55,532 nucleotides of DNA from Pseudomonas cyclaminis (GCF_015163715.1 NZ_JADDUM010000069.1:1-55532); one strand, 5' to 3'; positions 18,634-29,552 are shown, counted from the first letter of the stretch. The notes: generated by a model from the letters alone, not told the origin. Program-made: numbers and translations.

Positions 18634-19757
18634 ATGCTGAACGGACGCGACCCACGCATCGATTTTTTTCGGGGCTTGGCGTTGATCTTCATTTTCTGGG
18701 ATCACGTCCCCCACAACCCCCTCGGTCAAATCACCTTGCGCAACATCGGCTTCAGCGATGCCGCCGAAGTGTTCGTGTTCCTGGCCGGCTATGCCTCGGT
18801 GCTGGCCTACGGCAAGGTCCTGCAGCGCGAGGGTTATTGGATGGCTGGCCTGAAGATCCTGCGGCGCACCTGGGTGTTGTACGTGGTGCATATCTTTTTG
18901 CTGGCGATGCTGATGGGCATCGTGTTCTTCGCCAACAGCCATGTGGAAACCCGCGACCTCGTCGAAGAGATGGGCCTGACGCACTTCGTCACCCACCCGC
19001 AGCAGGCGCTGACCGACGAGTTGCTGCTGCGCTTCAAGCCCAACCTGATGGACCCGTTGCCGTTGTACATCGTGCTGCTGGCCGGCCTGTCGCTGGTATT
19101 GCCGTTGTGCTGCGCAAGACCTGGCTGGTGGTGGGCGCGTCGATGACGGTGTACCTGCTCGCGCCGTGGATGGGCTGGAACCTGCGGGCGATTGCCGACG
19201 GCGTGTGGTACTTCAACCCGGTCACCTGGCAGTTGCTGTTCGTGCTCGGCGGCGCAGCGGCGATTCATGCCAGCCAGCCACGTCCGCTGCAACACCGGGC
19301 CCTATCCCGACAGCCGTTGTTCATTGCCGCAGCCGCCTACGTGCTGGCCGCCGGGGTGATCACCCTGTCGTGGCGCTGGCCCGAGATCCATGACGCGTGG
19401 ATGCCATCGGCCGTCAGTGACCTGCTGTACCCCATCAGCAAGACCGACCTGTCGCCGGTGCGATTGCTGCACTTCCTGGCCCTGGCCTACGTCACCGCCA
19501 AACTGTTGCCGGGCCGCGGTTGGACGCAAAACTGGCTGGCACAACAAACCTGCCGCATGGGCCGCTACTCCCTGGAGGTGTTCTGCCTCGGCGTGCTGCT
19601 GGCGCCGTTGGCGGACATGGTCAACGCCCTGGCCGGCGACGCGTTCGCCATGCAGATTTTGACCGCTCTGGCAGGCACTGCGTTGATGGCCCTGCTGGGG
19701 GCCTGGCTGGAGTTCAACAAACGCCTGAACCAATCCACAAAAATGGCCCAGGCCTGA
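18634..19757 (+). pseudogene. opgC: OpgC membrane acyltransferase-type protein, one frameshift
   Basis: Repaired, about 374 residues with about ten hydrophobic segments. The N terminus MLNGRDPRIDFFRGLALIFIF followed by WDHVPHNP is the OpgC signature. OpgC decorates periplasmic glucans with succinyl groups. The frame breaks near 19103-19106: CCGTT is followed by GTGCTGCGC, where TTG GTG (LPLVLRKTWLVV) is expected, so one G is missing. The last part (GRYSLEVFCLGVLL) is intact. It ends 5 bp before an intrinsic terminator. opgD is about 7 kb upstream on the same strand. Confidence 0.85.
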
Positions 19758-19762
19758 AAAAC

Positions 19763-19788
19763 AAAAAGCCCCGATCAAGGGGCTTTTT
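19763..19788. terminator. bidirectional intrinsic terminator
   Basis: AAAAAGCCCC (19763-19772), loop GATCAA and GGGGCTTTTT (19779-19788) form a perfect stem with A and T runs on both sides. It separates the convergent opgC and permease genes and can stop transcription from both. Confidence 0.9.
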
Positions 19789-19804
19789 GTTGTCCGTCCA
19801 GCTA

Positions 19805-21217
19805 TCAGGCCGCTGAACGCGCCGCCGCGTTCGTCGGCTGCAACTTGAACACGTAGAACAACACCGTCAGCAGCACCAGGAACACCGGCCCCACATACAG
19901 TGCAATACGCGTGTCCGGGAAGTACGCCATCAAGCCCACCACCAACACCAGGAAGGCCAGTGCCAGGTACGAACTGACCGGGTACAGCCACATGCGGTAC
20001 TTGAGGCCGGCACGTTCAGCCGGGCTCAGGCCCTGGCGGAATTTGAGCTGGGCCAGCAGGATCATCACCCAGGTCCAGATCGCGCCGAAGGTGGCAATCG
20101 AGGTCACCCAGACGAAGACTTTTTCCGGCACCAGGTAGTTGAGCAACACGCCCAACAGCAACGCGCCGATGGACAACAGCAGCGCCTTGCGCGGAACGCC
20201 GTTGCTGGAGGTGGTGCCGAAGGTCGCCGGGGCCTGGCCGTTCTGCGCCAGGCTGTAGAGCATGCGCCCGGTGCTGAAGATGCCGCCGTTGCACGACGAC
20301 AGCGCCGCCGTGATCACCACGAAGTTGATGATGCCGGCAGCGGTCTTGATGCCCAGGCGCTCAAAGGTCATCACAAACGGGCTGCCCTGGGTGCCGATTT
20401 CGTTCCATGGGTAGATCGACAGAATCACGAACAGCGCGCCGACGTAGAACAGCAGGATCCGCCAGAACACCGAGCCGATGGCATTGGGGATGGTCTTCTG
20501 CGGGTTCTTCGCTTCACCGGCGGTGAGGCCGATCATTTCCACACCCAGGTAGGCGAACATCACCATTTGCAGGGACATCAGCACGCCCTGCACGCCATTG
20601 GGCATGAAGCCGCCATGGGCCCACAGGTTGGAAATCCCCAAGGCCACGCCGTCGTTGCCAAAACCGAACGCGATGATGCCCACGCCGCCGATCACCATCG
20701 CGATGATGGTGACGATCTTGATCAACGCGAACCAGAACTCGAACTCGCCGAAGGCCTTGACCGCGATCAGGTTGATGGTGCCCATGCTGATCAGCGCCGC
20801 CAGGGCCCAGATCCAGCGCGGCGTATCGGGGAACCACACGCCCATGTACACCGCCACGGCGGTGATCTCCGCCACGCAGGTCACCAGCCACAGGAACCAG
20901 TAATTCCAGCCGGTCAGAAAGCCTGCCAACGGGCCGAGGTAATCCTGTGCATAGCGACTGAAGGAGCCGGCCACCGGATTGTGCACGGCCATCTCACCGA
21001 GGGCGCGCATGATCACCAGGATGGCCAGGCCACCGATGATGTAGGAGAGCATGATGGCCGGACCGGCCATTTCGATGGCCTTGGCCGAACCGAGGAACAG
21101 GCCGACACCGATACAGGCGCCGAGGGCCATGAGGCGAATATGCCGCTCGCCCAGTTCGCGTTTGAGCGGGCCGCCCGAAGCGGTCTCGCCCTGGGGCAGG
21201 TGATTGCCGACTGGCAT
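19805..21217 (-). CDS. APC-family amino acid permease (ProY-like)
   Basis: A 470-residue inner-membrane transporter with about twelve transmembrane segments. HIRLMALGACIGVGLFLGS is the conserved first helix of amino acid-polyamine-organocation permeases; AGEAKNPQKTIPNAI and PVAGSFSRYAQ are also typical. The pattern I recall for E. coli ProY (GERHIRLMALG, MALGS-x-IG) is the nearest match, so proline or another amino acid is a plausible substrate, but specificity cannot be read from sequence. I chose ATG 21217 (MPVGNHLPQ); the 30 upstream codons look non-coding and hold a stem-loop. Transcription is leftward, towards opgC. Confidence 0.88.
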   Translation of the reverse strand: MPVGNHLPQGETASGGPLKRELGERHIRLMALGACIGVGLFLGSAKAIEMAGPAIMLSYIIGGLAILVIMRALGEMAVHNPVAGSFSRYAQDYLGPLAGFLTGWNYWFLWLVTCVAEITAVAVYMGVWFPDTPRWIWALAALISMGTINLIAVKAFGEFEFWFALIKIVTIIAMVIGGVGIIAFGFGNDGVALGISNLWAHGGFMPNGVQGVLMSLQMVMFAYLGVEMIGLTAGEAKNPQKTIPNAIGSVFWRILLFYVGALFVILSIYPWNEIGTQGSPFVMTFERLGIKTAAGIINFVVITAALSSCNGGIFSTGRMLYSLAQNGQAPATFGTTSSNGVPRKALLLSIGALLLGVLLNYLVPEKVFVWVTSIATFGAIWTWVMILLAQLKFRQGLSPAERAGLKYRMWLYPVSSYLALAFLVLVVGLMAYFPDTRIALYVGPVFLVLLTVLFYVFKLQPTNAAARSAA

Positions 21218-21265
21218 AGGGATACAACCTCGTCTTGTTATTGGATATGAGCCTCCGAGTCCGGG

Positions 21266-21291
21266 CCCTCGCGACGGGTCTGTCGCGGGGG
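21266..21291 (-). promoter_or_regulatory. leader stem-loop upstream of the permease
   Basis: CCCTCGCGAC (21266-21275) and GTCGCGGGGG (21282-21291) pair over ten bases, with one G-U pair in the + strand RNA or a mismatch in the - strand RNA, around a six-base loop. It lies about 49-74 bases before the permease start, within its probable leader. The role is unknown. The rest of 21218-21485 shows no ORF and nothing else I could support. Confidence 0.3.
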
Positions 21292-21485
21292 ACCGTTCCC
21301 GGTTCACTTTTTGGGCAAACCGGTCTGGCCGGGCCAGATCAGGGGGATGCAGTATAAAAAGCTCAACCCAGTGATTTTCACTCTATAAATGGCAATATTC
21401 AGCGGGAATTCCCGGATAACGTCCATTGCACGGTGGGAGTATCGCACAGCGATGGTGCGTCCTTGCAGGCAAATGCCGTATGCGC

Positions 21486-24400
21486 TTACCACTCACGCGT
21501 CCACATCGGCGCCTGAAAGAACAGCCGGCGCGCCATTCGCAGGTTGATCTCGCCACGGTGAATCTCCAATGTCTGCTGGGCCCGACCGCCTTGCCCGGCC
21601 TGGATACGGGCAAATGCCTGGGCCTGGGCCTGCGCCTGGGACTGTTTGCCCATGCGGTGCTGCACCGGTGTCTTGAGGTGAGCGGCAGTGAAGTGGTCGT
21701 CCGGCCCGGTTTCGCGTGCATAGTGAAAATGCCCGTAGCACAGCGGCCGGCGCGTGTGCACGTCCATCACTACGTAGGCCTGCAGCCAATCTGTGGGGCT
21801 GCCGGCCAGCGCGACCCGCCCGCCTTGGCGCAAGATGCTCGCCTCATGATGGCTGACCAGTACGTCCAGGCCGGACTGCGTCGGCGGGCGGGACTTGATC
21901 GTATTCAGCCGCGCCTGCAAACCCTGCTCGGTCAGGCGGTCGGCATCGGCTCGCAACTCGGCGGCCACGGTCCTGGCCCGCGCCTGCTGGGTCGCGCTCA
22001 GGCGGGCCGGCTCACCCTGTTGCAAGCGTCGGTGAAGGGCATCGGCACACTGGCGTAATTTGCCCGCCCGCTGTTCCAGAATGTCCTGCAGCGACTGGGG
22101 TTCGTTGGCGGTACGTGCCATCTTCAACACTTCGCCAATCGCCTGCTCCACCGGCGCCCGCAACGCCTCGCCCCGTTGAATCAAGCGATTGAGATTGGGT
22201 AACGGCGCCGCCTGTGCCTGAGCCGCCGGGGTGACCGGCTCCCAGACCCCATCGGCAGCGTGAGTGAAGGAGGCGATCACGGCATCCTGGTTATCGAGCA
22301 CTTCGGCCACCTCGACCGGCTGCTCGCCGGTTGTCTGCGTGATCCGGGCAACGTACAAGTCCTGGTTGCGTGTGCGGATGACTCTTTTTCGCGCCGCACG
22401 AGGGACCGGTGCAGGAGCAGGCGCAGCGGGCACCAGCGTCGCGGCCAACTCACGCTCGACCTCGGCGTGCAATTGAGTGAACAACCGCTGCAATTTTTCC
22501 AGGTAGACGAGGTGGAATTTGTCCGGCTCCATCGCCCGCCAGAATTCGATGCGGTCATCCGTCAGTGCGTAGGCACGGTTGAAACTCTCCAACAACTCGA
22601 TACGCAATTGGGTGCTGTGGGGGGCCAATTCGTCCAGTTGCGCCTGGGAACTGCTGGCCCAGCGGGCGCGGTGAATGGTGTCGTCCAGGCTTTGGAAGAA
22701 GTCATCGTCCAACCTCGCACCTTCCGTATTGAGCGCCACCGCCCACAGGGTCGTCACCTGCAACGACTGCAACTCCAGTACCGTCGGGCCTGCCGGTTTG
22801 TTTGCCAGCAAGGCGCGGGCTTTGTCCGGCCCGTACTTGGGCACGCGCTCCAACGCCTGCAAGAAATTGAGTTCCTGAGTACGCCACTCGATGGCATCGC
22901 CATTGCTGTCCGCCAACTCGCGCATGCCCTTGTTCAACGCGAGGTGGGCCTGTTGATTGCTGTCCGACAAGGCCTCCTCTACGCTCTCGGACTCCACCTG
23001 CTTGAGCGCGGGCACCAAACGATGATTGATCGCGACCGTGGTTTCACGGGCCTGTTGCAGCAGTTGCCGCAGGTTGAGAACCAGCCCCTCAAGCGTGGTC
23101 GACAGTTCCCCTTCATAATTCGGTCGGGCCTTGAGGGCCTGTAAGTCCTTAAGGCACTGCAACTCCTGCCGTGAGGCATCCAGCTTATTGCGCAGCTCTT
23201 GGGCATAGCGGCTAGCCGCCGTGGCGCGCTGCTGCTCGGTGATGGCCGCTGTGCTGTGTTTGAGCTGGTAAGCCACCATCATGGCGCGGTTCGCAGCCTC
23301 CCGACGCTGGATGTACTGAAGGTAATCCCGCTCCAATTGCTGGTGACGCGACTCGGTATCCGGCAGCTTTGTCGGGGTATCAGCTTGCCCACCCAGCAGA
23401 CGCAGGCGCAAATCCACATCCCAGACACCCGTGTCCAACAACCGCAGCCATGGGCCCAGTTCGCGGCCATCGGCACTGATGACCCGCACACTGTTGTCCC
23501 CGACCTGCACCCGATACACGTGGCCGCGCACGGGGACCTGCCACTGCGGCGGCTGCGCGGCGGCGTTGAACAACAGCCCATTGAGCCGCCCACCCACCTG
23601 CGCCCCGGGCAATCCTTCAGACACAGGCAATGCCCTGAGGCTCAGCCGTTCGAGACGGGCTCGCAGCGGCGGCGTGAGGGTGTCGCGTGCATTGCTCCAG
23701 CCTCCGGGCGAGCGCAAGGGCACATCGAGCGGGCCGCGTACCAGTGTGGTCGGAGCCTGCCTTGGCGGGGTCGGCTTGAACGCCGGGTGTTGCAGTTGCA
23801 GCGTAGGTGGCGATTCATGGGGCGAAACCCGATGCGCCAGAATCAGTACCAGGTTACTCAGCAGGTCCATGAGCCCCTGGGCCTGCGCGGCCGGCTCAGT
23901 GCTACTGATGGCCGGCACGTCTTGCTGGACACCGTCCATCACTTGAAGCATCCACCCCGCCAGCGCCACCGGCCCTCTGATAAACGGCAACAGGCTGTTG
24001 AACAGCAGCCAGCCGCCCTCTTTCAAGGTCGTCCAGCGCTGCTCGGCATTGGACACCGACTGCGCCTGCGCCAGGCTGACCAGCGCCTGGACCGTGGAGG
24101 CGAACACCTGAACCAAAGGGTCTGCGGCCAGCGGGTGTCTGCTGAGTGTGGCCGGCGCCGGACGCTCGGGGACACTGAACTCGTCGCCGGCGAGAAAGTG
24201 CCGTACATGGGGCTCCTGAAAACCACCATTGGCATACACCGCCTGGCGCGTCGGCGGCAGCCAGGCGAGCACAAGGTCCTGCAAGGGGCCCGACGTCTTT
24301 ATCGCCTCGAACAGCGCCGCGCTGGATGAAAACTCGCGCAGGCTGGGGCTGAACAACGGCTGATAGAGCAACTGCGGCCCCTGCTCGGAACCCCGGGCGC

Positions 24401-26087
24401 CAATCATATACATATTCACCACGGTGTCCGCCGATGAGGAGGGCGTGGCCTTGAATGCCAACGGCCAGAACGCCGCCTCCGGTTGCTGCATCACCGCCGC
24501 TTGCACCAGGCGATACCCGGCCTCGGTCAAGCCATTCTCGCCCTTGATCTTCATCTGCACCGCCAGCAGCGGCAACTGCGCACGCACCTGCTGGATAAAC
24601 AACGCTTCGCGGCGCGGCCGTTCGACAGGGTCGTCGCTCAGCGTTTGCTTGAGCAGCGCAGGGTACGCCTGACCGATATCCACTTCAGTCACGCAGCCCT
24701 TCAGCAAGGCCGCCGTAAGCCAGGCGGGCGCGCTGGCATCCTTGACGCTGATCGCCGACGGCACGTGGGGAAAACCACCCAGATTGGCCAAGGCCAGGTC
24801 CGTCAGGCTCAGGGTTTCCCGGTGCACCTCGCCGCTGGCAAAGCCGCCCGGCGTCATGGCCGCCGTCACGATCTGGTAGCTCAGCTCGATATCATCCGGC
24901 GCGATGCCGGTGGCCTTGGGCTCCTTGCGCAGGCAGCGCGTCAGGGCCTGAGCGGCGAAGGTCCGGATCGGGGCAATGCCGTCCAAAAAGGTCCGCCCGC
25001 CCGCCGAGGCCTGCGCCACGACCAGGGCCTGGAGCGCACGGGCGTAGGCCAGGCTGTCTGCCGCCGAGGCGTGGATCAGCCACAACGGCAGATGATCCTG
25101 TACCCGTTGTTGAAAGGGGGTCAGCGTTGACGCGAACCAGCGCCAAGGGTCCGTCACATGGTCGAGCAGCTGCTGGAACTGATCGGGTGAGCGCGGCACC
25201 GTACGGTCAATGGCCAGCACCTCCGTGCGCTGGCGTTCGGCATAACTGGCGGCCAGCGCATCGAACGGATCGCCCCAGGGTTCCTGGACAAACCATTCCA
25301 GCGCCTGACCGGCCTGATGCTGGCTCAGATAGTCGGGAATCAAGGCTTCGATGTCCGCCAGCCGCGTGAGCGGATGAAGGCCGGTCGCCGGACTGAACAG
25401 CAGCAACGTGCGCAACTCGGCGCCGAATAACCGGTGATCGAGGATCAACAGCGGCAGCATCTGCGGCGTCTGCACAGTGCCTTTGGGCCGCACGTGCAAG
25501 GTCTGGACCTGCAACGAAGCGCCGTGCAGGCTCCATTGCCGATCAGGACGACTGGCCCGCAGCGCCGCAGGTGGAAATACCCTGGCGAATTGCTGCGCAT
25601 CCATGCCCGGCGGCTGCTGGCTGTCGTACAACAGCGCCAGCAGGTCATCGGACAGATAGGCCCAGCGAGTCGTGTCCACCGGCAGCGTTTCACGCCACCA
25701 GTCCTGCAGGTGTGCCAGCCAGTCCTCCAGCAGCGACGCCCCGAGTTGGTTGACGAGCTTTTCGATATCCGCCAATGGCGGGCCACCAGGCACATGGCTT
25801 TCACGTTGATGCACAAACACCTGATGGTAACCCTCGATATAACGCACCGGCCGTGTGCCGGTCAGACGCACCATGACCTCGTTGGCAAGGGGGCTGTAGT
25901 CGTACTGGTCAGCGTGCATCGGGGTGCCGATGGCGACGCGCCCGGCCAGCAGGTTGAGACTGGGGAAGCGTCGATTCAGAGTGGCTTGCACCTGCTTGAT
26001 CGCGACTTCGCGCAGCGTCGCAGCGCCGGAAAACAGACGGACGATTTGCTCGATGTGGGCACGGCGCAATGAAGGTGTTTCGGGCAT
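21486..26087 (-). CDS. giant DUF6543/dermonecrotic-toxin-type protein
   Basis: A 1,533-residue protein without a signal peptide or clear membrane anchor. The N-terminal third starts MPETPSLRRAHIEQIV and has TGTRPVRYIEGYHQVF. Near residues 560-620 a block runs NMYMIGARGSEQGPQLLYQP, LFSPSLREFSSSAALFEAI and PVYANGG-like QAVYANGGFQEPHV; this resembles the central part of DUF6543 proteins of pseudomonads. Long helical and coiled-coil regions occupy about 900-1350. The C-terminal 140 residues (SHHEASILRQGG, DWLQAYVVMDVHTRRPLCYGHFHY, H-x-x-TPVQHRMG) look like a conserved domain I cannot name. The start ATG 26087 has GGAAG upstream. Function is unknown; a secreted toxin or effector is a guess from family names. 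Confidence 0.7.
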   Translation of the reverse strand: MPETPSLRRAHIEQIVRLFSGAATLREVAIKQVQATLNRRFPSLNLLAGRVAIGTPMHADQYDYSPLANEVMVRLTGTRPVRYIEGYHQVFVHQRESHVPGGPPLADIEKLVNQLGASLLEDWLAHLQDWWRETLPVDTTRWAYLSDDLLALLYDSQQPPGMDAQQFARVFPPAALRASRPDRQWSLHGASLQVQTLHVRPKGTVQTPQMLPLLILDHRLFGAELRTLLLFSPATGLHPLTRLADIEALIPDYLSQHQAGQALEWFVQEPWGDPFDALAASYAERQRTEVLAIDRTVPRSPDQFQQLLDHVTDPWRWFASTLTPFQQRVQDHLPLWLIHASAADSLAYARALQALVVAQASAGGRTFLDGIAPIRTFAAQALTRCLRKEPKATGIAPDDIELSYQIVTAAMTPGGFASGEVHRETLSLTDLALANLGGFPHVPSAISVKDASAPAWLTAALLKGCVTEVDIGQAYPALLKQTLSDDPVERPRREALFIQQVRAQLPLLAVQMKIKGENGLTEAGYRLVQAAVMQQPEAAFWPLAFKATPSSSADTVVNMYMIGARGSEQGPQLLYQPLFSPSLREFSSSAALFEAIKTSGPLQDLVLAWLPPTRQAVYANGGFQEPHVRHFLAGDEFSVPERPAPATLSRHPLAADPLVQVFASTVQALVSLAQAQSVSNAEQRWTTLKEGGWLLFNSLLPFIRGPVALAGWMLQVMDGVQQDVPAISSTEPAAQAQGLMDLLSNLVLILAHRVSPHESPPTLQLQHPAFKPTPPRQAPTTLVRGPLDVPLRSPGGWSNARDTLTPPLRARLERLSLRALPVSEGLPGAQVGGRLNGLLFNAAAQPPQWQVPVRGHVYRVQVGDNSVRVISADGRELGPWLRLLDTGVWDVDLRLRLLGGQADTPTKLPDTESRHQQLERDYLQYIQRREAANRAMMVAYQLKHSTAAITEQQRATAASRYAQELRNKLDASRQELQCLKDLQALKARPNYEGELSTTLEGLVLNLRQLLQQARETTVAINHRLVPALKQVESESVEEALSDSNQQAHLALNKGMRELADSNGDAIEWRTQELNFLQALERVPKYGPDKARALLANKPAGPTVLELQSLQVTTLWAVALNTEGARLDDDFFQSLDDTIHRARWASSSQAQLDELAPHSTQLRIELLESFNRAYALTDDRIEFWRAMEPDKFHLVYLEKLQRLFTQLHAEVERELAATLVPAAPAPAPVPRAARKRVIRTRNQDLYVARITQTTGEQPVEVAEVLDNQDAVIASFTHAADGVWEPVTPAAQAQAAPLPNLNRLIQRGEALRAPVEQAIGEVLKMARTANEPQSLQDILEQRAGKLRQCADALHRRLQQGEPARLSATQQARARTVAAELRADADRLTEQGLQARLNTIKSRPPTQSGLDVLVSHHEASILRQGGRVALAGSPTDWLQAYVVMDVHTRRPLCYGHFHYARETGPDDHFTAAHLKTPVQHRMGKQSQAQAQAQAFARIQAGQGGRAQQTLEIHRGEINLRMARRLFFQAPMWTREW
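21606..21652 (+). repeat. hexanucleotide GGCCTG-type repeats within the giant gene
   Basis: About five near-copies of a CCTGGG/CCTGCG six-base unit lie in a row and encode an alternating Gln-Ala stretch in the giant protein's C-terminal region. In-frame hexamers can gain or lose Gln-Ala pairs by slippage without breaking the gene. Confidence 0.55.
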
Positions 26088-26269
26088 GGGGTGGTCTTCC
26101 TTATGACGACCTTGAAATAGGTCCGATAAACCCCGCACGTTAAGGAACACCGTCGCCCCGGCTGTGGTAGCCGGGTAGCGCCAGCCCCCCGACAAATTTC
26201 TCGGCCGCGCCAATCAGCGTCTAAGCTTCAAGCAAGTCCGATCAATCTGCCGGGATGGATCAATCGACT

Positions 26270-29200
26270 ATGGGCGCTTTATGGCAAACCGATTCGACCA
26301 AGACTGCGGCTCCCACCGACAGCCTGGATGAACAGCCATTGCCACGACGCCCCCGCAAGCAGTTGTATCGGTGGCGAATGGTGTGGCTGCTGCTGGTGAT
26401 CGCGCTGATCGCTGCGGGTTACGCCGCCCAGCGTGAAATGCGCACGTCGCACTGGCAGGCGCAGAAACTGAGTCACCTGGCCGCGACGCTGGGCTACACG
26501 CTGGAGCCCGGCCCCAGCGATGCCATGGTCTATCCCGGTGACGGCCCCTTCGACAAACGCCTGGGTTACAGCGACCTGGATGAGTTTCTGCCGCGCCTGC
26601 TCAAGCGCAATTACCTGATTCAAAGCCAGGTACGGTTTTCTGCGCCGTTGATGGCGTACACCGAGCGCGGCCTGTTCGTGCCCTATGCCGAAAAGATCCA
26701 GGCAGGCCTTTCGATCAACGACTGCCGGGCCGAGCCGCTGTACCACTTCACGTATCCACAACAGTCATATCAGGACTTCGCCGCGATTCCGCCGGTGGTG
26801 GTCAACAGCCTGTTGTTTATCGAAAACCGCGAGCTGCTCGACCCCGCGCAACCTGAGGCCAACCCGGCGGTGGACTGGCCGCGTTTCGCCAAGGCAGCCT
26901 GGTCACAAATAGCCAAGCTGCTGCATGTGCCGGGGCAGACGGCCGGCGGCAGCACCCTGGCCACCCAGTTGGAAAAATACCGCCACTCGCCCGACGGCCT
27001 GACGTGTCCGGCGGCGAGAAATTGCGCCAGATGTTTTCCGCCAGCGTGCGCGCATACCAAGACGGCCCGCAGACCTTGCCGGCACGCCAGAACATCGTGC
27101 GCGACTACCTCAACAGCGTGCCGTTGTCCGCCGTGCCCGGCCACGGCGAAGTGCACGGCATGGCCGAAGGACTGCGGGTGTGGTACGGCGCCGATTTCAA
27201 CCGCACCAACGCGCTGCTCGCCGACAACTCCGCGCAACACCTCACGCAAAAAGGCCTGGCGCTGCGCGAGGTGTTGTCCTTGATGATCGCCCAGCGCCGG
27301 CCGTCGCATTACCTGTCCAGGGGCCAGGCCGAGCTGGAAACCCTGACCGACAGTCATATACGCCTGCTGATGCAGAACAATGTCCTCGAACCGGCCTTGG
27401 CCGATGCGGCCCTGGCCAGCCGTGTGAGTTATCGCGACTGGCAGCAGCAACCGACGATTCAACCGATAGAAACCAACAAAGGCATCAGCGTCGCCCGCAG
27501 TCGCCTGGCCGCCCTGCTCAACCGCCCGCTGTACGACCTGGACCGCCTTGACCTGTCAGCCACCACGACCTTGCAGGACGATCTGCAAAACCAGGCCACG
27601 GCCTACCTCAAGCAATTGGCGCAGCCTGCCTTTGCCGGGCAGATCGGCCTGCTCGGCCCGCGCCTGCTGACGCCCGCCAGCACGGCCCAAGTGCGCTACA
27701 GCTTCACCCTCTATGAGATGACCGCCGACGGCGCACGGGTGCGGGTACAAACTGACAACACCGACCAACCCTTCGACATCAACGAAGGCAGCAAGCTGGA
27801 ACTGGGCTCCACCGCCAAGCTGCGGGTACTCACCACCTACCTGCAAATCATCAGCGAGCTGCACGACCGTTATGCCGACCAGAGCCCCGCCGCGCTGAAA
27901 ACCGTCAGCGTCGACGAGCAGGATCGCCTGTCGCGCTGGGCCGTGGATTACCTGGCGCAAAACAGCGACCGCAGCCTGCCGAAGATGCTCGATGCGGCGC
28001 TCAACCGGCAGTATTCGGCCAGTCCCGGCGAGCGTTTTTTTACCGGCGGCGGCCTGCATCACTTCAATAACTTTCGCAACGAAGACAACGGCCGCAACCC
28101 CACCTTGCGGGAGGCCCTGCGTGAGTCGATCAACCTGCCGTTCATTCGCCTGATGCGTGACCTGGTGCGCTACAGCACCTATCAAGGCCCCAACAACAGC
28201 GCCGAACTGCTCAAGGATGACAACGACCCGCGTCGCCAGGAATACCTGGCCCAGTTCGCCGACCGCGAGGGCACCACCTTCCTGCTGCGGTTCTGGAAGC
28301 GCTACCGCAACAAAGACACCCAGGCCCGCCTCGACACCTTCCTCGACAGCATGCACCCCACCGCCATGCGCCTGGCGGCAGTGCACCGTTACCTGCTGCC
28401 ACAGGCCAACCAGGACAGCTTCAACCGTTTCGTGCGGGCGCACTTGCCCACCAAAGCCCCGGAAAAACTCACCGACGAACGCCTGGCCAAGCTCTACAAC
28501 GACTATGGCCCCGGCGCCTACGACCTGCCGGACCAAGGCTATATCGCCAAGGTCCATCCGCTGGAATTGTGGCTGCTGGGGTACCTGCTCAACCACCCCG
28601 ACGCCACCTTCACCCAGGCCGTCGCCGCCAGCGAGCACGAACGCCAGGAAGTCTATGGCTGGTTGTTCAAGAGCCGCCACAAGAGCGCCCGCGACAGCCG
28701 CATCCGCACCATGCTGGAGATTGAAGCCTTCCTCGATATTCATCAACGCTGGCAGGCTGTTGGCTACCCGTTCGATCACCTGGTGCCGTCCCTGGCCACG
28801 GCCATCGGCAGCTCGGGCGACCGCCCGGCGGCCCTGGCGGAACTGGTCGGGATCATTCTCAATGACGGCGTGCGCGAGCCGACCGTGCGTATCGACAGCC
28901 TGCATTTTGCTGCGCAAACCCCGTATGAAACGCGCCTGGTCAACAACCCGGACCGGGGCAAGCGGGTCATGCCCAGTGAAGTCGCCAGCGCCCTGCGCGA
29001 GGCCTTGTCCCAAGTGGTGGACGCCGGTACCGCCAAGCGTGTGGCCGGCAGCTTCAAACTGGCTGACGGCACGCCCCTGGCCATGGGCGGCAAGACCGGC
29101 ACCGGCGACAACCGCATCGAAGCCATCGGCGCCGGCGGGCGCATCCTCAGCTCCAAGGCGATCAACCGCACTGCCACCTTTGTGTTCTATATCGGTGACC

Positions 29201-29388
29201 GCCATTTCGGCACGCTGACCGCGTTCGTCCCCGGCGCCTCGGCCCAAGGCTTCACCTTCACTTCGGCGTTGCCGGTGCAAGTACTCAAGGGCATGGCGCC
29301 GCTGCTCACCCCCTATTTGCAGCCCGGTAGCCGGACGCTGTGCCTGCCAGGGGGCGCTCCCGCTACGTTGAGTGCACAGCGCCAATGA
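26270..29388 (+). pseudogene. penicillin-binding protein (GT51 transglycosylase plus transpeptidase), one frameshift
   Basis: Repaired, about 1,039 residues. One N-terminal anchor helix (about 30-55: MVWLLLVIALIAAGY), then a GT51-like domain with LLFIENRELL, GGSTLATQLEKYRHSPDG and RQNIVRDYLNSVPLS. The penicillin-binding part has an S-T-A-K box in ELGSTAKLRVL, S-I-N in RESINLPF and K-T-G in GGKTGTGDN. It should polymerise and cross-link peptidoglycan, although the first GT51 motif departs from E-D-x-x-F. The frame breaks near 27003-27006: ACG GTG TCC is expected but one G is missing. I chose ATG 26270 (MGALWQ) over 26255 because GGATGG lies at a workable distance. It is flanked by two DUF6543-type genes. 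Confidence 0.8.
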
Positions 29389-29552
29389 ACCGCCCGGTCT
29401 TATTGCGCAAGGGTGTCAGTTATATAGATTTTGCATTCGAACACCCAATAGCCAGCACACTTCAACCCCCACTCAGCGGCACTATGGTGAACGTTTGGTG
29501 TGAACGTCGGCGGATAGGCTAAGCACTCGAGCCACTTAACGAGTTGACCTTA

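Noticed and set aside
21300..21420. Sigma-54-type promoter before the permease (TGGCC...TTGCC)
   Set aside because: The GG-to-GC spacing does not match the required ten bases, so it is not supported.
27556..29385. 609-residue open frame opposite the penicillin-binding protein
   Set aside because: The + strand carries the S-x-x-K, S-x-N and K-T-G motifs; the opposite frame has none.
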